Shown here one piece after another: positions 16,188-24,072 of a stretch of DNA of 64,000 bases. The position numbers were made by a program, and so were the translations under genes. The notes beneath the pieces were generated by a model, which was given only the letters and a program-made list of their open reading frames with translations, was not told the origin of the DNA and did no database searches. How positions within the stretch are numbered: position 1 is the first letter of the stretch; every line of letters starts with the position of its first letter. Origin of the DNA: Streptomyces albipurpureus. Its GTDB lineage: Bacteria; Actinomycetota; Actinomycetes; Streptomycetales; Streptomycetaceae. Where the stretch lies: contig NZ_JAMQAW010000025.1 of the NCBI RefSeq assembly GCF_023701525.1, forward strand, positions 138,853 to 202,852, written 5' to 3'.

Positions 16188-17924
16188 ATGAGCACATGGA
16201 TGGTGCCCGGTTACACGGAATCCCGGGAGCTGGGCGCCGGGGCGAGTGGACGGGTCGTCCAAGCGGTCCATGACGCTACCGGAGTCCTGGTGGCGATCAA
16301 GTACCTCAGTGAGCGGGTGCGGTCGGATCCCTCGTTCATCCAGGGTTTTCGCGCCGAGGCCCGGCTTCTCGGCGGGCTGGACTCACCCCATGTCGTGAGG
16401 TTGTACGAATATGTGGAAGCGCCCGACGGCGCTGCCATCGTGATGGAACTGGTCGACGGCATCGCCCTGCGCGCCTTGCTGCGCCAGGAGGGCGCAACCG
16501 GTCCCGAGGCGGCGCTGGTGGTGCTCAAGGGGTCCTTGTTGGGGTTGGCGGCCGCCCACCGGACCGGTGTGGTCCACCGTGACTACAAGCCGGACAACGT
16601 CCTGGTTGCCGCCGATGGCTCCTCCAAACTCGTTGACTTCGGCATTGCCGTGGACCATGGCTCCACGGTGGAGGTAGCCGGCACTCCCGCCTATATGGCT
16701 CCGGAGCAGTGGCAGGGCCAGCCCGCCTCCCCCGCGGCGGATGTGTATGCGGCGACGGCGACTTTCTATGAGTGCCTGACCGGGCACAAGCCCTTCTCCG
16801 GCGCGAACTTCGCCGAACTGGCGCTCCAACACATCGATGCGCCGGTGCCCGACGAGGATGCGCCCGAGGCGGTACGCCCGCTGATCCGGCGCGGGCTCGC
16901 CAAGTCCCCGCGAGAGCGCCCTGCCAACGCCGCGGTGTTCGTCGCGGAGTTGGAGTCCGTAGCCCAAGCCGCCTACGGGCCGGACTGGGAGGAGAGGGGC
17001 CAGCGCAAGCTCGCTGCTCTCGCGGCTCTGCTGCCCCTGCTCTTTCCGTCGTCCGGAGGCGATGTGGAGGGCACCACCGAGTTGGCCACCACCGCGATCC
17101 GACAGCCGGAGCCTTCGCGCGGCTGGGATATCCCCACTGGCCCGGGTACGGGTGGCGGAGCAGGAGGAGGAGTCCGGGGCGTGTTGTCCAGTGCGGTGGC
17201 GCTCGCCACCGCACTCGCCATCATCGCTGGTTTGCTCGCCTTGGCCATGGTGTTGGAGGCAAGCAGCGGCGGGCCCGCAGAGGCCACTGCCCGAAGCCTC
17301 GCCACCACGAGCGCATCACCCGACTCAGCTCTTCCGGCTCCCGCTCCTGACACTCCTCGCCCCTCCGGCTCCTCGCCGTCAACTGCCCCCGCCGGCTTGC
17401 CCGGAGAACCCGCGTCACCCTCGGAGACGGTGAGCGCGTCGCCCGATGGGCCCGCACCCAGCAAGCCCGTCCCCTCAAGGTCTTCTTCTTCCCCGAGCCT
17501 TTCCCCAACGGCCTCGCCCTCGCCCTCAGCATCCACATCACCGTCGACCAGCCCGACAACCAGCAGCCGGCCGAGCCCATCGGTGTCCATACCTCCGCCA
17601 CTGCGCGTGCGATCGGTATCGGTCACCAGTTTTCAGCAGCGGCTACGCGGCCCCACAGCCGATGCGAGTATCGCGGTACTCACGGACGGGACCGGGCCCA
17701 TCACCGTGGTCGTCACCTGGTTCACCGGTGATGCCCAGGGAGAACTCGGCATCGCCGAGGGTTCGGAGAGCTTCCCCTTGAGCGGCGCACAGGAGTACGT
17801 CCTCACCCCTAGCCACTCCTTCCAGGGCGCGGGATGCTACTTAGGCGTTTCGGTGGGCACGCGCCCCCATGCGACGAACGGGAACGCCTCGCAGCAGATC
17901 TACCGGGGGTGTGCCATCCAATGA
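16188..17924 (+). CDS. Membrane Ser/Thr protein kinase with extracellular domain
   Basis: A 578-residue Pkn-type kinase. The kinase domain (about residues 1-265) has the Gly loop ELGAGASGRV, Lys38 in VAIKYL, the catalytic loop HRDYKPDN (Asp132), DFG Asp150 and GTPAYMAPEQW. One membrane helix lies near residues 331-358. Outside the cell there is a long Pro/Ser/Thr-rich linker and a C-terminal beta domain of about 100 residues with two Cys (GAGCYLGVS and RGCAIQ). There are no PASTA repeats. Start ATG 16188 has GAGGAGG upstream. It overlaps the next gene by ATGA, and that product has a similar ectodomain. Confidence 0.92.
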   Translation: MSTWMVPGYTESRELGAGASGRVVQAVHDATGVLVAIKYLSERVRSDPSFIQGFRAEARLLGGLDSPHVVRLYEYVEAPDGAAIVMELVDGIALRALLRQEGATGPEAALVVLKGSLLGLAAAHRTGVVHRDYKPDNVLVAADGSSKLVDFGIAVDHGSTVEVAGTPAYMAPEQWQGQPASPAADVYAATATFYECLTGHKPFSGANFAELALQHIDAPVPDEDAPEAVRPLIRRGLAKSPRERPANAAVFVAELESVAQAAYGPDWEERGQRKLAALAALLPLLFPSSGGDVEGTTELATTAIRQPEPSRGWDIPTGPGTGGGAGGGVRGVLSSAVALATALAIIAGLLALAMVLEASSGGPAEATARSLATTSASPDSALPAPAPDTPRPSGSSPSTAPAGLPGEPASPSETVSASPDGPAPSKPVPSRSSSSPSLSPTASPSPSASTSPSTSPTTSSRPSPSVSIPPPLRVRSVSVTSFQQRLRGPTADASIAVLTDGTGPITVVVTWFTGDAQGELGIAEGSESFPLSGAQEYVLTPSHSFQGAGCYLGVSVGTRPHATNGNASQQIYRGCAIQ

Positions 17925-18673
17925 ACGATCCACGGCTGCCGTACTCCCCCGACAGCGGCGATGAGCGAAGTCCGGGCGCAGACCCCGGGGATGGCTACAG
18001 TGCCACCGCGCTGGGCAGCCACTGGTTCGACAGGCCAGGGCCGATGCCCCAGGGGGAGGGCCCCACCCTGGTGCAGCCGCCGTCTTGGCCCGGCGTCCGT
18101 ACCGACAGTGCGGAGGTGCTTCCCGACCGAGTCGAAGGGCAGGTGCTGCGGTTCGGTCCCGGGGTGACCGGATCGCCCCGGAGCCACAGCACCCACCACA
18201 CCGCGTCCGCCGTCTGGCACGGCACTCAGCCCGATACCTCCCACCGGTCCGACGCGGCCGGTCCACCGAAGAGTCGCGTGCGAGGGCTGCGCCGATACGC
18301 CCTGGCGGCGGTGGTGCTCGCTGCCGTGCTGTCGTTTCTCGCCTGGCAGCGCTACGGCGCTTCCCTCACGGTGGAGAAGGTGTCGGTCCGCACCGCGGCG
18401 GAGCGTATCGGCTGCGGTGGCACCGCCGATCTGGTGGGCCTGGTGGACACCGATGGACGGGCCGGCGCCCTGGTCTACCGTTGGGTACGCAGCGATGGGA
18501 CCACGTCGGGCCGGCTGCGGGAGAAACTGGCACGCGGCCAGAAGCAGGCCAAGCTCCATTTGCTGTGGACCTTCAGCGGAGAAGGGGAGTACCGCGCAAG
18601 CGCGGAACTCCAACTGATCTCCCCATCAACCCATCGGGCCAGTGGCAGGTTCGACTACCGGTGCGACGGTTGA
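17921..18673 (+). CDS. Membrane protein with kinase-like ectodomain, partner of the kinase
   Basis: A 250-residue protein of unknown family. Residues 1-120 are hydrophilic, Pro/Gly-rich and cytoplasmic. A single membrane helix (YALAAVVLAAVLSFLAW) lies near residue 125, followed by about 105 extracellular residues. That ectodomain resembles the end of the upstream kinase: xVxxVSV, then TDGxAG, YRW, a Gly-rich turn and a terminal Y-x-C. I read this as a shared Ig-like fold. Translation is coupled to the kinase (ATGA). It may be a co-receptor or substrate of the kinase; no catalytic residues are evident. Confidence 0.7.
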   Translation: MNDPRLPYSPDSGDERSPGADPGDGYSATALGSHWFDRPGPMPQGEGPTLVQPPSWPGVRTDSAEVLPDRVEGQVLRFGPGVTGSPRSHSTHHTASAVWHGTQPDTSHRSDAAGPPKSRVRGLRRYALAAVVLAAVLSFLAWQRYGASLTVEKVSVRTAAERIGCGGTADLVGLVDTDGRAGALVYRWVRSDGTTSGRLREKLARGQKQAKLHLLWTFSGEGEYRASAELQLISPSTHRASGRFDYRCDG

Positions 18674-18716
18674 GGGCTGCCCCTGGGGCAGGCACTCGCC
18701 GAGTCCCCAACGGAAG

Positions 18717-19280
18717 TCATCGGCGGACAGCCCGGTTGTGATTGCCCCGCACCCCCGGCAGATGGATCACGATCAGCACCAGGGCAGCGATCATGACATT
18801 GCGCCCGGCGGGCTCCAGTCCGTTCCACTCCGATGACTGCCACATCTGGAACCACTCACCGCCGATGGCGATGAACCCCAGGCCGAAGAGGAGTAGCAGC
18901 ATCGTCAAACCGAAGGTCGTCATACGTCTGGCCCGCCGGAAGTCGCCTCGCCGCAGGCTCTTGGCCCATAGCCAGGCACCCGCAGTGAGCACCGCGGCAG
19001 CGATCGTCTCCCAGACGATGATCGCCACATAGGCGATATCGCCCACCACCCGGGACTCGATCGCGCGCCACATGACGTCCTCGTCCTTGAACGTGGTATC
19101 CATCGCGAGGACATGGCGGACGAATTGTCTATTGGTGCCAAAATCCATAATGTTCCCCAATGCCACCAGGGTCATATAGACAGCGACGGTAGCCGTCAGG
19201 GCCGTCGCCGCTCCCGGCAAAGTACCCAACGAAAGAAATCGGCCGGACCAAATGCCCCCTCGGGGCTTACCGCCTGTCAC
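18717..19280 (-). CDS. DUF2165 small integral membrane protein
   Basis: A 187-residue membrane protein with four hydrophobic segments and the family motifs VALGNIMDFGTNRQFVRHVL, MDTTFKDEDVMWRAI and IGGEWFQMWQSSEWNG. GTG 19280 is preceded by AAGGGGAG. Function of the family is unknown. It is convergent with the kinase operon and divergent from the SPFH gene. Confidence 0.85.
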   Translation of the reverse strand: MTGGKPRGGIWSGRFLSLGTLPGAATALTATVAVYMTLVALGNIMDFGTNRQFVRHVLAMDTTFKDEDVMWRAIESRVVGDIAYVAIIVWETIAAAVLTAGAWLWAKSLRRGDFRRARRMTTFGLTMLLLLFGLGFIAIGGEWFQMWQSSEWNGLEPAGRNVMIAALVLIVIHLPGVRGNHNRAVRR

Positions 19281-19615
19281 GCGCGCTCCCCTTACCCCTT
19301 GCGTCTGATGCTCAAGTGCCCTTTACATCGTGGCATGTTTTTCGCTGGATTCCGCAGCATGGCGAAATGGCGCCAATCAACGGACCATTTCCAGCCGTTA
19401 TATCGAGATGGGAAATAGCCAGTCCACCCAAATGGCGACGACAATGCATGGCACAGCAGAGCATCTCGGGCACCACCCTCCCCCTGGCGCTCCAGCCGAA
19501 CTCGACGCGCCCCATCGAGCCCCAGGCCCCGGCAGGCACGCCACGTCCCCTATCTCGTCCCATTGACGATAAGATCCACTCCCTCTATCGTCGAACAGAC
19601 GAAAAGGGGGTCGGG
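19281..19615. other. Divergent promoter region
   Basis: About 335 bp, locally AT-rich for this genome (19320-19450). It contains the SPFH promoter described separately; nothing else is recognised. Confidence 0.5.
19563..19592 (+). promoter_or_regulatory. Promoter with inverted repeat before the SPFH gene
   Basis: TTGACG (19563-19568), 17 bp, TATCGT (19586-19591) is a strong housekeeping-type promoter. A perfect inverted repeat GACGATA/TATCGTC (19565-19571/19586-19592) overlaps both boxes, as expected for a repressor site. Confidence 0.7.
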
Positions 19616-20731
19616 ATGGCCGACATCATGAAGCGCCTGGGATGGCGTCACCTGCGTTCAGCACCCACCGCGCACATCCGCCACCACCGGCGCGGACAGC
19701 TCGTCCATGACGGACCGGGCTTGGGTTTCTGGTTCCGGGCGTTGGCGGCCGCGCTCTGCGAGGTGCCGGTCGATGACCGGGAGGAGTCCATGGTCTTCCA
19801 CGCCCGCACCGCGGACTTCCAAGATGTGACCGTGCAGGCGACGGTGACCTATCGCATCGCCGAACCGGCCACCGCAGCGGCTCGACTGGACTTCTCCATC
19901 GACCCGGACACCGGCGTCTGGCGTGGTGCCCCGCTCAAGCAGATCTCCACTCTGCTCACCGAAACCGCCCAGCAGCACGCACTCGATGTGCTGGCGCGTA
20001 CCCCGTTGGCCGCCGCGCTGGTCGACGGTGTCGCCGCCGTGCGCGAACGGATCGGCGATGGGTTCGCGTCGGAGCCGCGACTGTCCGCCACCGGAATCGC
20101 CATCGTCGCCGTGCGGGTGGTCGCCATCCGTCCCGAACCGGAAGTGGAACGGGCCCTACGCACTCCGGCACGTGAGCAGATCCAGCAGGACGCGGACCGG
20201 GCCACCTATGAACGCCGGGCCATGGCAGTACAGCGCGAACGCGCCATCGCGGAGAACGAGTTGGCGAGCAAGATCGAGCTTGCCAGGCAGGAGGAACGAC
20301 TGGTCGAACAGCGCGGCGCCAACGCACGGCGCGAGGCCGAGGAGAAGGCGGCGGCCGACGGCGTACGGACCGAGGCGGAGGCCCTGCGTACCGTACGACT
20401 CGCCAAGGCGGAGGCCGAGGCGGCCCGCGGAGTGGGCGAGGCCCGCGCCGCGGCCCAGGCCGCCTGGCTACGCGTACACGCGGAGGTGGAACCGGCGACC
20501 CTGCATGCCCTCACCGGGACCCGGCTCGCCGAGAACCTACCGCGCATCGACAGCCTCACCATCTCGCCCGATGTGCTCACCGGGCTGCTCGCCAAGCTCG
20601 GCACCCCCGGGGGGCAGGCCGCCGTCGAAGGCGGCGAGCCAGCCAGGGCGCGCGGAACCACCACAGAGCGCACCCCTGGCCCATCCGGCAGCGCTCCCGC
20701 CCGGCCCCGCCGCAGAGGGGAACGGGAGTGA
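19616..20731 (+). CDS. SPFH/band-7 domain protein
   Basis: A 371-residue protein. Residues 20-190 form an SPFH (stomatin/flotillin) domain: FHARTADFQDVTVQATVTYRI and the following helix with TLLTETAQQHALDVLA. A long charged coiled coil (about residues 190-290, rich in Glu/Arg/Ala) follows, then a Pro/Arg-rich tail. There is no clear membrane helix. I chose ATG 19616 (MADIMKRLGW) behind AAAAGGGGG. Its stop overlaps the next gene (GTGA). Such proteins form ring-like scaffolds at membranes. The coupled NAD-kinase-like partner suggests a dedicated two-protein module of unknown role. Confidence 0.85.
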   Translation: MADIMKRLGWRHLRSAPTAHIRHHRRGQLVHDGPGLGFWFRALAAALCEVPVDDREESMVFHARTADFQDVTVQATVTYRIAEPATAAARLDFSIDPDTGVWRGAPLKQISTLLTETAQQHALDVLARTPLAAALVDGVAAVRERIGDGFASEPRLSATGIAIVAVRVVAIRPEPEVERALRTPAREQIQQDADRATYERRAMAVQRERAIAENELASKIELARQEERLVEQRGANARREAEEKAAADGVRTEAEALRTVRLAKAEAEAARGVGEARAAAQAAWLRVHAEVEPATLHALTGTRLAENLPRIDSLTISPDVLTGLLAKLGTPGGQAAVEGGEPARARGTTTERTPGPSGSAPARPRRRGERE

Positions 20732-21621
20732 GCCTCGCGCCGCGAGCGGTTCTGGTCTACCGGACCAGCGAGTACGAGGAGTTGCTCGCCCGACACGGCA
20801 CACACGGCCAGGCGGGGTTCTTCCTCTCCTCTCGCGGTCGCAGTGTCGACGAGGTGGCCGCACGCCATCAGCGGGCGCGGCGCTCACTCGCCGAGGCGGC
20901 TGCGGCCGTTCCGCTGAACTGGCGCCAGACCCGGGTGGAACGTACCGACCTGGATCGGTTTCTCTTCGGCCCGGAGGACGTGGTCGTCGTGGTGGGGGCG
21001 GACGGGCTGGTGGCGAACACCGCGAAATATCTGTCCGGTCAGCCGGTGGTGGGGATCGACTCCGACCCCGGCCGCGGCCTGGGGGTCCTGGTGCGCCACC
21101 GCGCGCGGAACACCGCGCGGCTGCTCGCGGCGGCCGTGGACGGCGACCGAGTGATCGCCGAGCTCACGATGGTCGAGGCCACGGCCGACAACGGCGAGCG
21201 GCTCTGTGCGCTCAATGAGATCTACCTCGGCAGCCCCGGCCATCAGAGCGCCCGCTACCGACTGATCTGCGCGTCGGCAGCCGCGGAGACTCAGGCGTCA
21301 TCAGGGGTACTGGTCGGGACCGGCACCGGAGCGACCGGCTGGTTGCGCTCGCTCTGGCAGGAGCGGGAGAGCACTCTGCCGCTGCCTGGGCCGGCCGATC
21401 CCCGGCTGCTCTGGTTCGTACGTGAGGCATGGCCCTCGCCCGCGACCGGGACACAGCTGGTCGAGGGGGTCTTGGAGCGCGCACAGGAGCTTCAGCTCAT
21501 CGTGGAGTCAGACCGTTTGGTGGCGTTTGGGGATGGTGTCGAGAGCGACGCACTGGAGCTGACCTGGGGCCAGACCGTGCGGCTCGGGATCGCCGAGCGA
21601 CGATTGCGACTCATGATGTGA
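20728..21621 (+). CDS. ATP-NAD kinase-like protein
   Basis: A 297-residue protein of the NAD kinase fold. VVVVVGADGLVAN (near residue 90) takes the place of the canonical GGDGT loop, keeping the catalytic-type Asp but changing the first Gly-Gly. CALNEIYLG near residue 163 corresponds to the conserved NE motif, and SSGVLVGTGTGATGW near 195 to the STPTGSTAY segment. The changes suggest an altered substrate or regulatory role rather than the housekeeping NAD kinase. GTG start overlaps the SPFH stop, so the two are made together. Confidence 0.75.
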   Translation: MSLAPRAVLVYRTSEYEELLARHGTHGQAGFFLSSRGRSVDEVAARHQRARRSLAEAAAAVPLNWRQTRVERTDLDRFLFGPEDVVVVVGADGLVANTAKYLSGQPVVGIDSDPGRGLGVLVRHRARNTARLLAAAVDGDRVIAELTMVEATADNGERLCALNEIYLGSPGHQSARYRLICASAAAETQASSGVLVGTGTGATGWLRSLWQERESTLPLPGPADPRLLWFVREAWPSPATGTQLVEGVLERAQELQLIVESDRLVAFGDGVESDALELTWGQTVRLGIAERRLRLMM

Positions 21622-22368
21622 ACGAGGGTACGGAAGGCCATCAGATCGGGTGACGGAGCAGTGCGGGACCGCCGACCGATGGCGAGGCGGAATTGCGCTC
21701 CGCAGAGGGTGCGGACGCAGAACAAGACACCAGACCACAGGTGATACAGCTGATGAACACTGACATAACGCCCTAAGCCGCGGAAAGTCGATAGGCGTCT
21801 TCCGCTCCCCCTCATGTGAGGGCCGGCCCGGTACGCCCTCACACGAGTCGCGCCGAAGCCCGCGGATGGCAGGCGCGACCAAGGGGGCGAGATCTCGCGG
21901 GCCGCAACCCACGACGTACGAACGAGGGCCCGGAGAAGTCGAACATCGCCATATCACCACCTGTGACCGGCCGCTTACTTTCGATCATCCGATGAGCAGC
22001 CAGAATCTTGAGCTGTGTTCATGTTTCGAAAACAAGAACCCTTCCGCCAGGGCCGCCAATCACCACCCCGGGCACCCAATTGACCGGGCGCCAACAAATC
22101 CAGGGCGCATGCGGACCCGCCGCACCAGGGGGCACCCTTTCCCCATCCAGCCGGATTACACGAAAGAACTGTTCCCGCCATCGAATGATGAACGGAACCT
22201 GTCCCGCGACAAGCGTCCGAAAGGCGAACTTGTCCCGCCGGCATCCATGGCCCGAGTATCGCTAACACGTCGATTGACAGGCTCATGACCGCTTCATGGT
22301 CCGGGTCTGAATGTCGCGCTGCCCAAGGCCCGCACCCAGCGGGCTCCCGATCTTCATCGGAGGTTGCA
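21622..22368. other. Intergenic region upstream of the protease
   Basis: About 750 bp with no convincing gene. It contains a hairpin (21815-21843) and AT-richer patches near 21960-22060, and TTGACA at 22274-22279 that may be the protease -35 box without a clear -10. Confidence 0.5.
21815..21843. terminator. Hairpin after the SPFH/NAD-kinase-like operon
   Basis: TGTGAGGG (21815-21822) pairs with CCCTCACA (21836-21843). It is 190 bp past the operon stop, so the terminator role is tentative. Confidence 0.35.
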
Positions 22369-23286
22369 GTGAAAATGAAGCGTCTCTTACCCTTCGGGTC
22401 CGTCGTCGGGCGTGCTCGGATGATCGCCGTCGCGGCCAGCCTGGTATCGATCACCGCGCTCGCCGCACCGAGCGCCATCGCCCAGTCGGCCCCTGACACC
22501 CGGGCCACCGCCGCACAGCTCACCCAGGCGAGCGATGCGGTTCTCGAAGCCGACGTGGCGGGCACGGCCTGGTACACGGACCAGGCCAAGGGCAAGATCG
22601 TCGTCACCGCTGACCAGCGGGTGACGGCCGGACAGCTCACCGCGATCAAGAAGGCCGCAGGCGCACAGGCCGGCTCACTGGAGATCAAGCGGACGGCCGG
22701 CAGGTTCAACAGGCTCATCGCAGGCGGCGAGGCCATCTACTCGACCGGAGCCAGGTGTTCCCTCGGGTTCAACACCGTCAGAGCCGGCGTCTACTACGCC
22801 CTCACCGCGGGCCACTGCACCAATGGGCGAGGCACTTGGTACACCAACCCCGCCAACACCGCGCTCCTGGGCTGGACCGCGGCATCCAGCTTCCCGGGCA
22901 ACGACTTCGGTGTCATCCAGCACGCCTATCCGGCGGCGGCTGATGGCCGTGTCTACCTCTACAACGGCACCTACCGGGACATCATCAACGCCGGCAACCC
23001 CTACGTCGGTCAGTTCGTGGAGCGCACCGGCTCCACCACCGGCTACCACACCGGACGGGTAACCGCGCTCAACGCCACGGTCAACTACGGGGGCGGCCAA
23101 CTCGTCTACGGCCTCATCCAGACCAATGTCTGTGCCGCGCCCGGTGACAGCGGCGGGCCCCTGTTCGCCGGCAACACCGCGTACGGCCTGCTCTCGGGCG
23201 GCAGCGGGAACTGCACCGTCGGCGGAACGACCTTCTACCAGCCCGTCACGGAACCCCTGGGCCTGTACGGACTGAGCGTCTTCTGA
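22369..23286 (+). CDS. Streptogrisin A/B-type secreted serine protease
   Basis: A 305-residue preproprotease of peptidase family S1E. A signal peptide (about residues 1-40, ending near APSAIAQS) is followed by an alpha-lytic-type propeptide of about 75 residues. The mature enzyme begins near IAGGEAIYS, very like streptogrisin B (ISGGDAIYS). The triad is His149 (LTAGHC), Asp179 (GNDFGV) and Ser261 (GDSGGPL). Four Cys form the expected two disulphides. GTG 22369 is preferred because GGAGG lies 5 nt upstream. It digests extracellular protein during growth and development. A perfect terminator follows. Confidence 0.95.
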   Translation: MKMKRLLPFGSVVGRARMIAVAASLVSITALAAPSAIAQSAPDTRATAAQLTQASDAVLEADVAGTAWYTDQAKGKIVVTADQRVTAGQLTAIKKAAGAQAGSLEIKRTAGRFNRLIAGGEAIYSTGARCSLGFNTVRAGVYYALTAGHCTNGRGTWYTNPANTALLGWTAASSFPGNDFGVIQHAYPAAADGRVYLYNGTYRDIINAGNPYVGQFVERTGSTTGYHTGRVTALNATVNYGGGQLVYGLIQTNVCAAPGDSGGPLFAGNTAYGLLSGGSGNCTVGGTTFYQPVTEPLGLYGLSVF

Positions 23287-23300
23287 TCCACTGACACGCA

Positions 23301-23334
23301 CCGGTGGCCCCCGTCGGCGGACGGGGGCCACCGG
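23301..23334 (+). terminator. Rho-independent-type terminator of the protease gene
   Basis: CCGGTGGCCCCCGTC (23301-23315) and its exact complement (23320-23334) give a 15-bp stem with a 4-nt loop, 15 bp after the stop. Confidence 0.85.
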
Positions 23335-23515
23335 CCTGTTCTGGAGTCCTCCCGACCGCGCACCCGCGCCGTCGGCTTTCACCGATCACCCCCGCTCCCG
23401 GAGGGGCCGACGGACCGTCTCCACACACCCCAGGTCCAAGACACCCTCGCGGTCGCCTACGCTGAGACTTGGTCTGGTGAGGGACACAGCGAAGAGCCAC
23501 AGCGGGAGGGAAGCC

Positions 23516-23941
23516 ATGCGACAGCGCGGTCGGCTCCTCCTCGCGGCGACCGTGCCGACGCTGTTGCTCGGAGTCTGGGCCACCTTCCTGGTGCTCGTTG
23601 GCGCCCCGCACCCCACCGGCGCCACCACCGTGACCACGGCGAGCATGAGCCCGGTCGTTCCCGTCCGTACCGACGGACCGCAGCGGGGTGGGTCACCACG
23701 CCAAGAGGCACGGCCCGATCTGCGGCGTGCACCGGTCGCCGTCGTCCAGGAGACCGTGGCGGCCGACACCGAGGCCCGACTGCCCCTCGCACCCCCGGCA
23801 CCGGCCGGGCCGGTGGCCTTCGACTTCGCCCGGCCTCTCACCGGAGACACAGCGGTGGGGCCACGCCAGGAGCGGGCACCGCCCCACCACCCTTACAGCC
23901 CCCGTCACACCCGCGCACCGCCCTCCACGTCGAGCAGCTGA
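23516..23941 (+). CDS. Small secreted or membrane-anchored hypothetical protein
   Basis: A 141-residue protein with a basic start (MRQRGR) and a hydrophobic helix (LLLAATVPTLLLGVWATFLV), then a Pro/Ala/Arg-rich low-complexity extracellular part. ATG 23516 follows a clean GGAGGG. I do not recognise a family. It lies 130 bp upstream of secDF on the same strand and may be co-transcribed. Confidence 0.6.
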   Translation: MRQRGRLLLAATVPTLLLGVWATFLVLVGAPHPTGATTVTTASMSPVVPVRTDGPQRGGSPRQEARPDLRRAPVAVVQETVAADTEARLPLAPPAPAGPVAFDFARPLTGDTAVGPRQERAPPHHPYSPRHTRAPPSTSSS

Positions 23942-24072
23942 CCTTCCTTCGCACTGGCCGCCCACGGCATCGATGACCGATGCCCCCGGACCCCGGCCAG
24001 GGCGCGCACTCGGCCCTTATCCGCTGTCCGCAGACGCCGCTCGGCGCTCTGCGCGCTGCCCGTGGAGTCCCT

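Noticed and set aside
21866..22288. 140-codon plus-strand frame upstream of the protease
   Set aside because: Its codon and composition pattern is unlike neighbours, it has no domain and it has no SD. Treated as intergenic.
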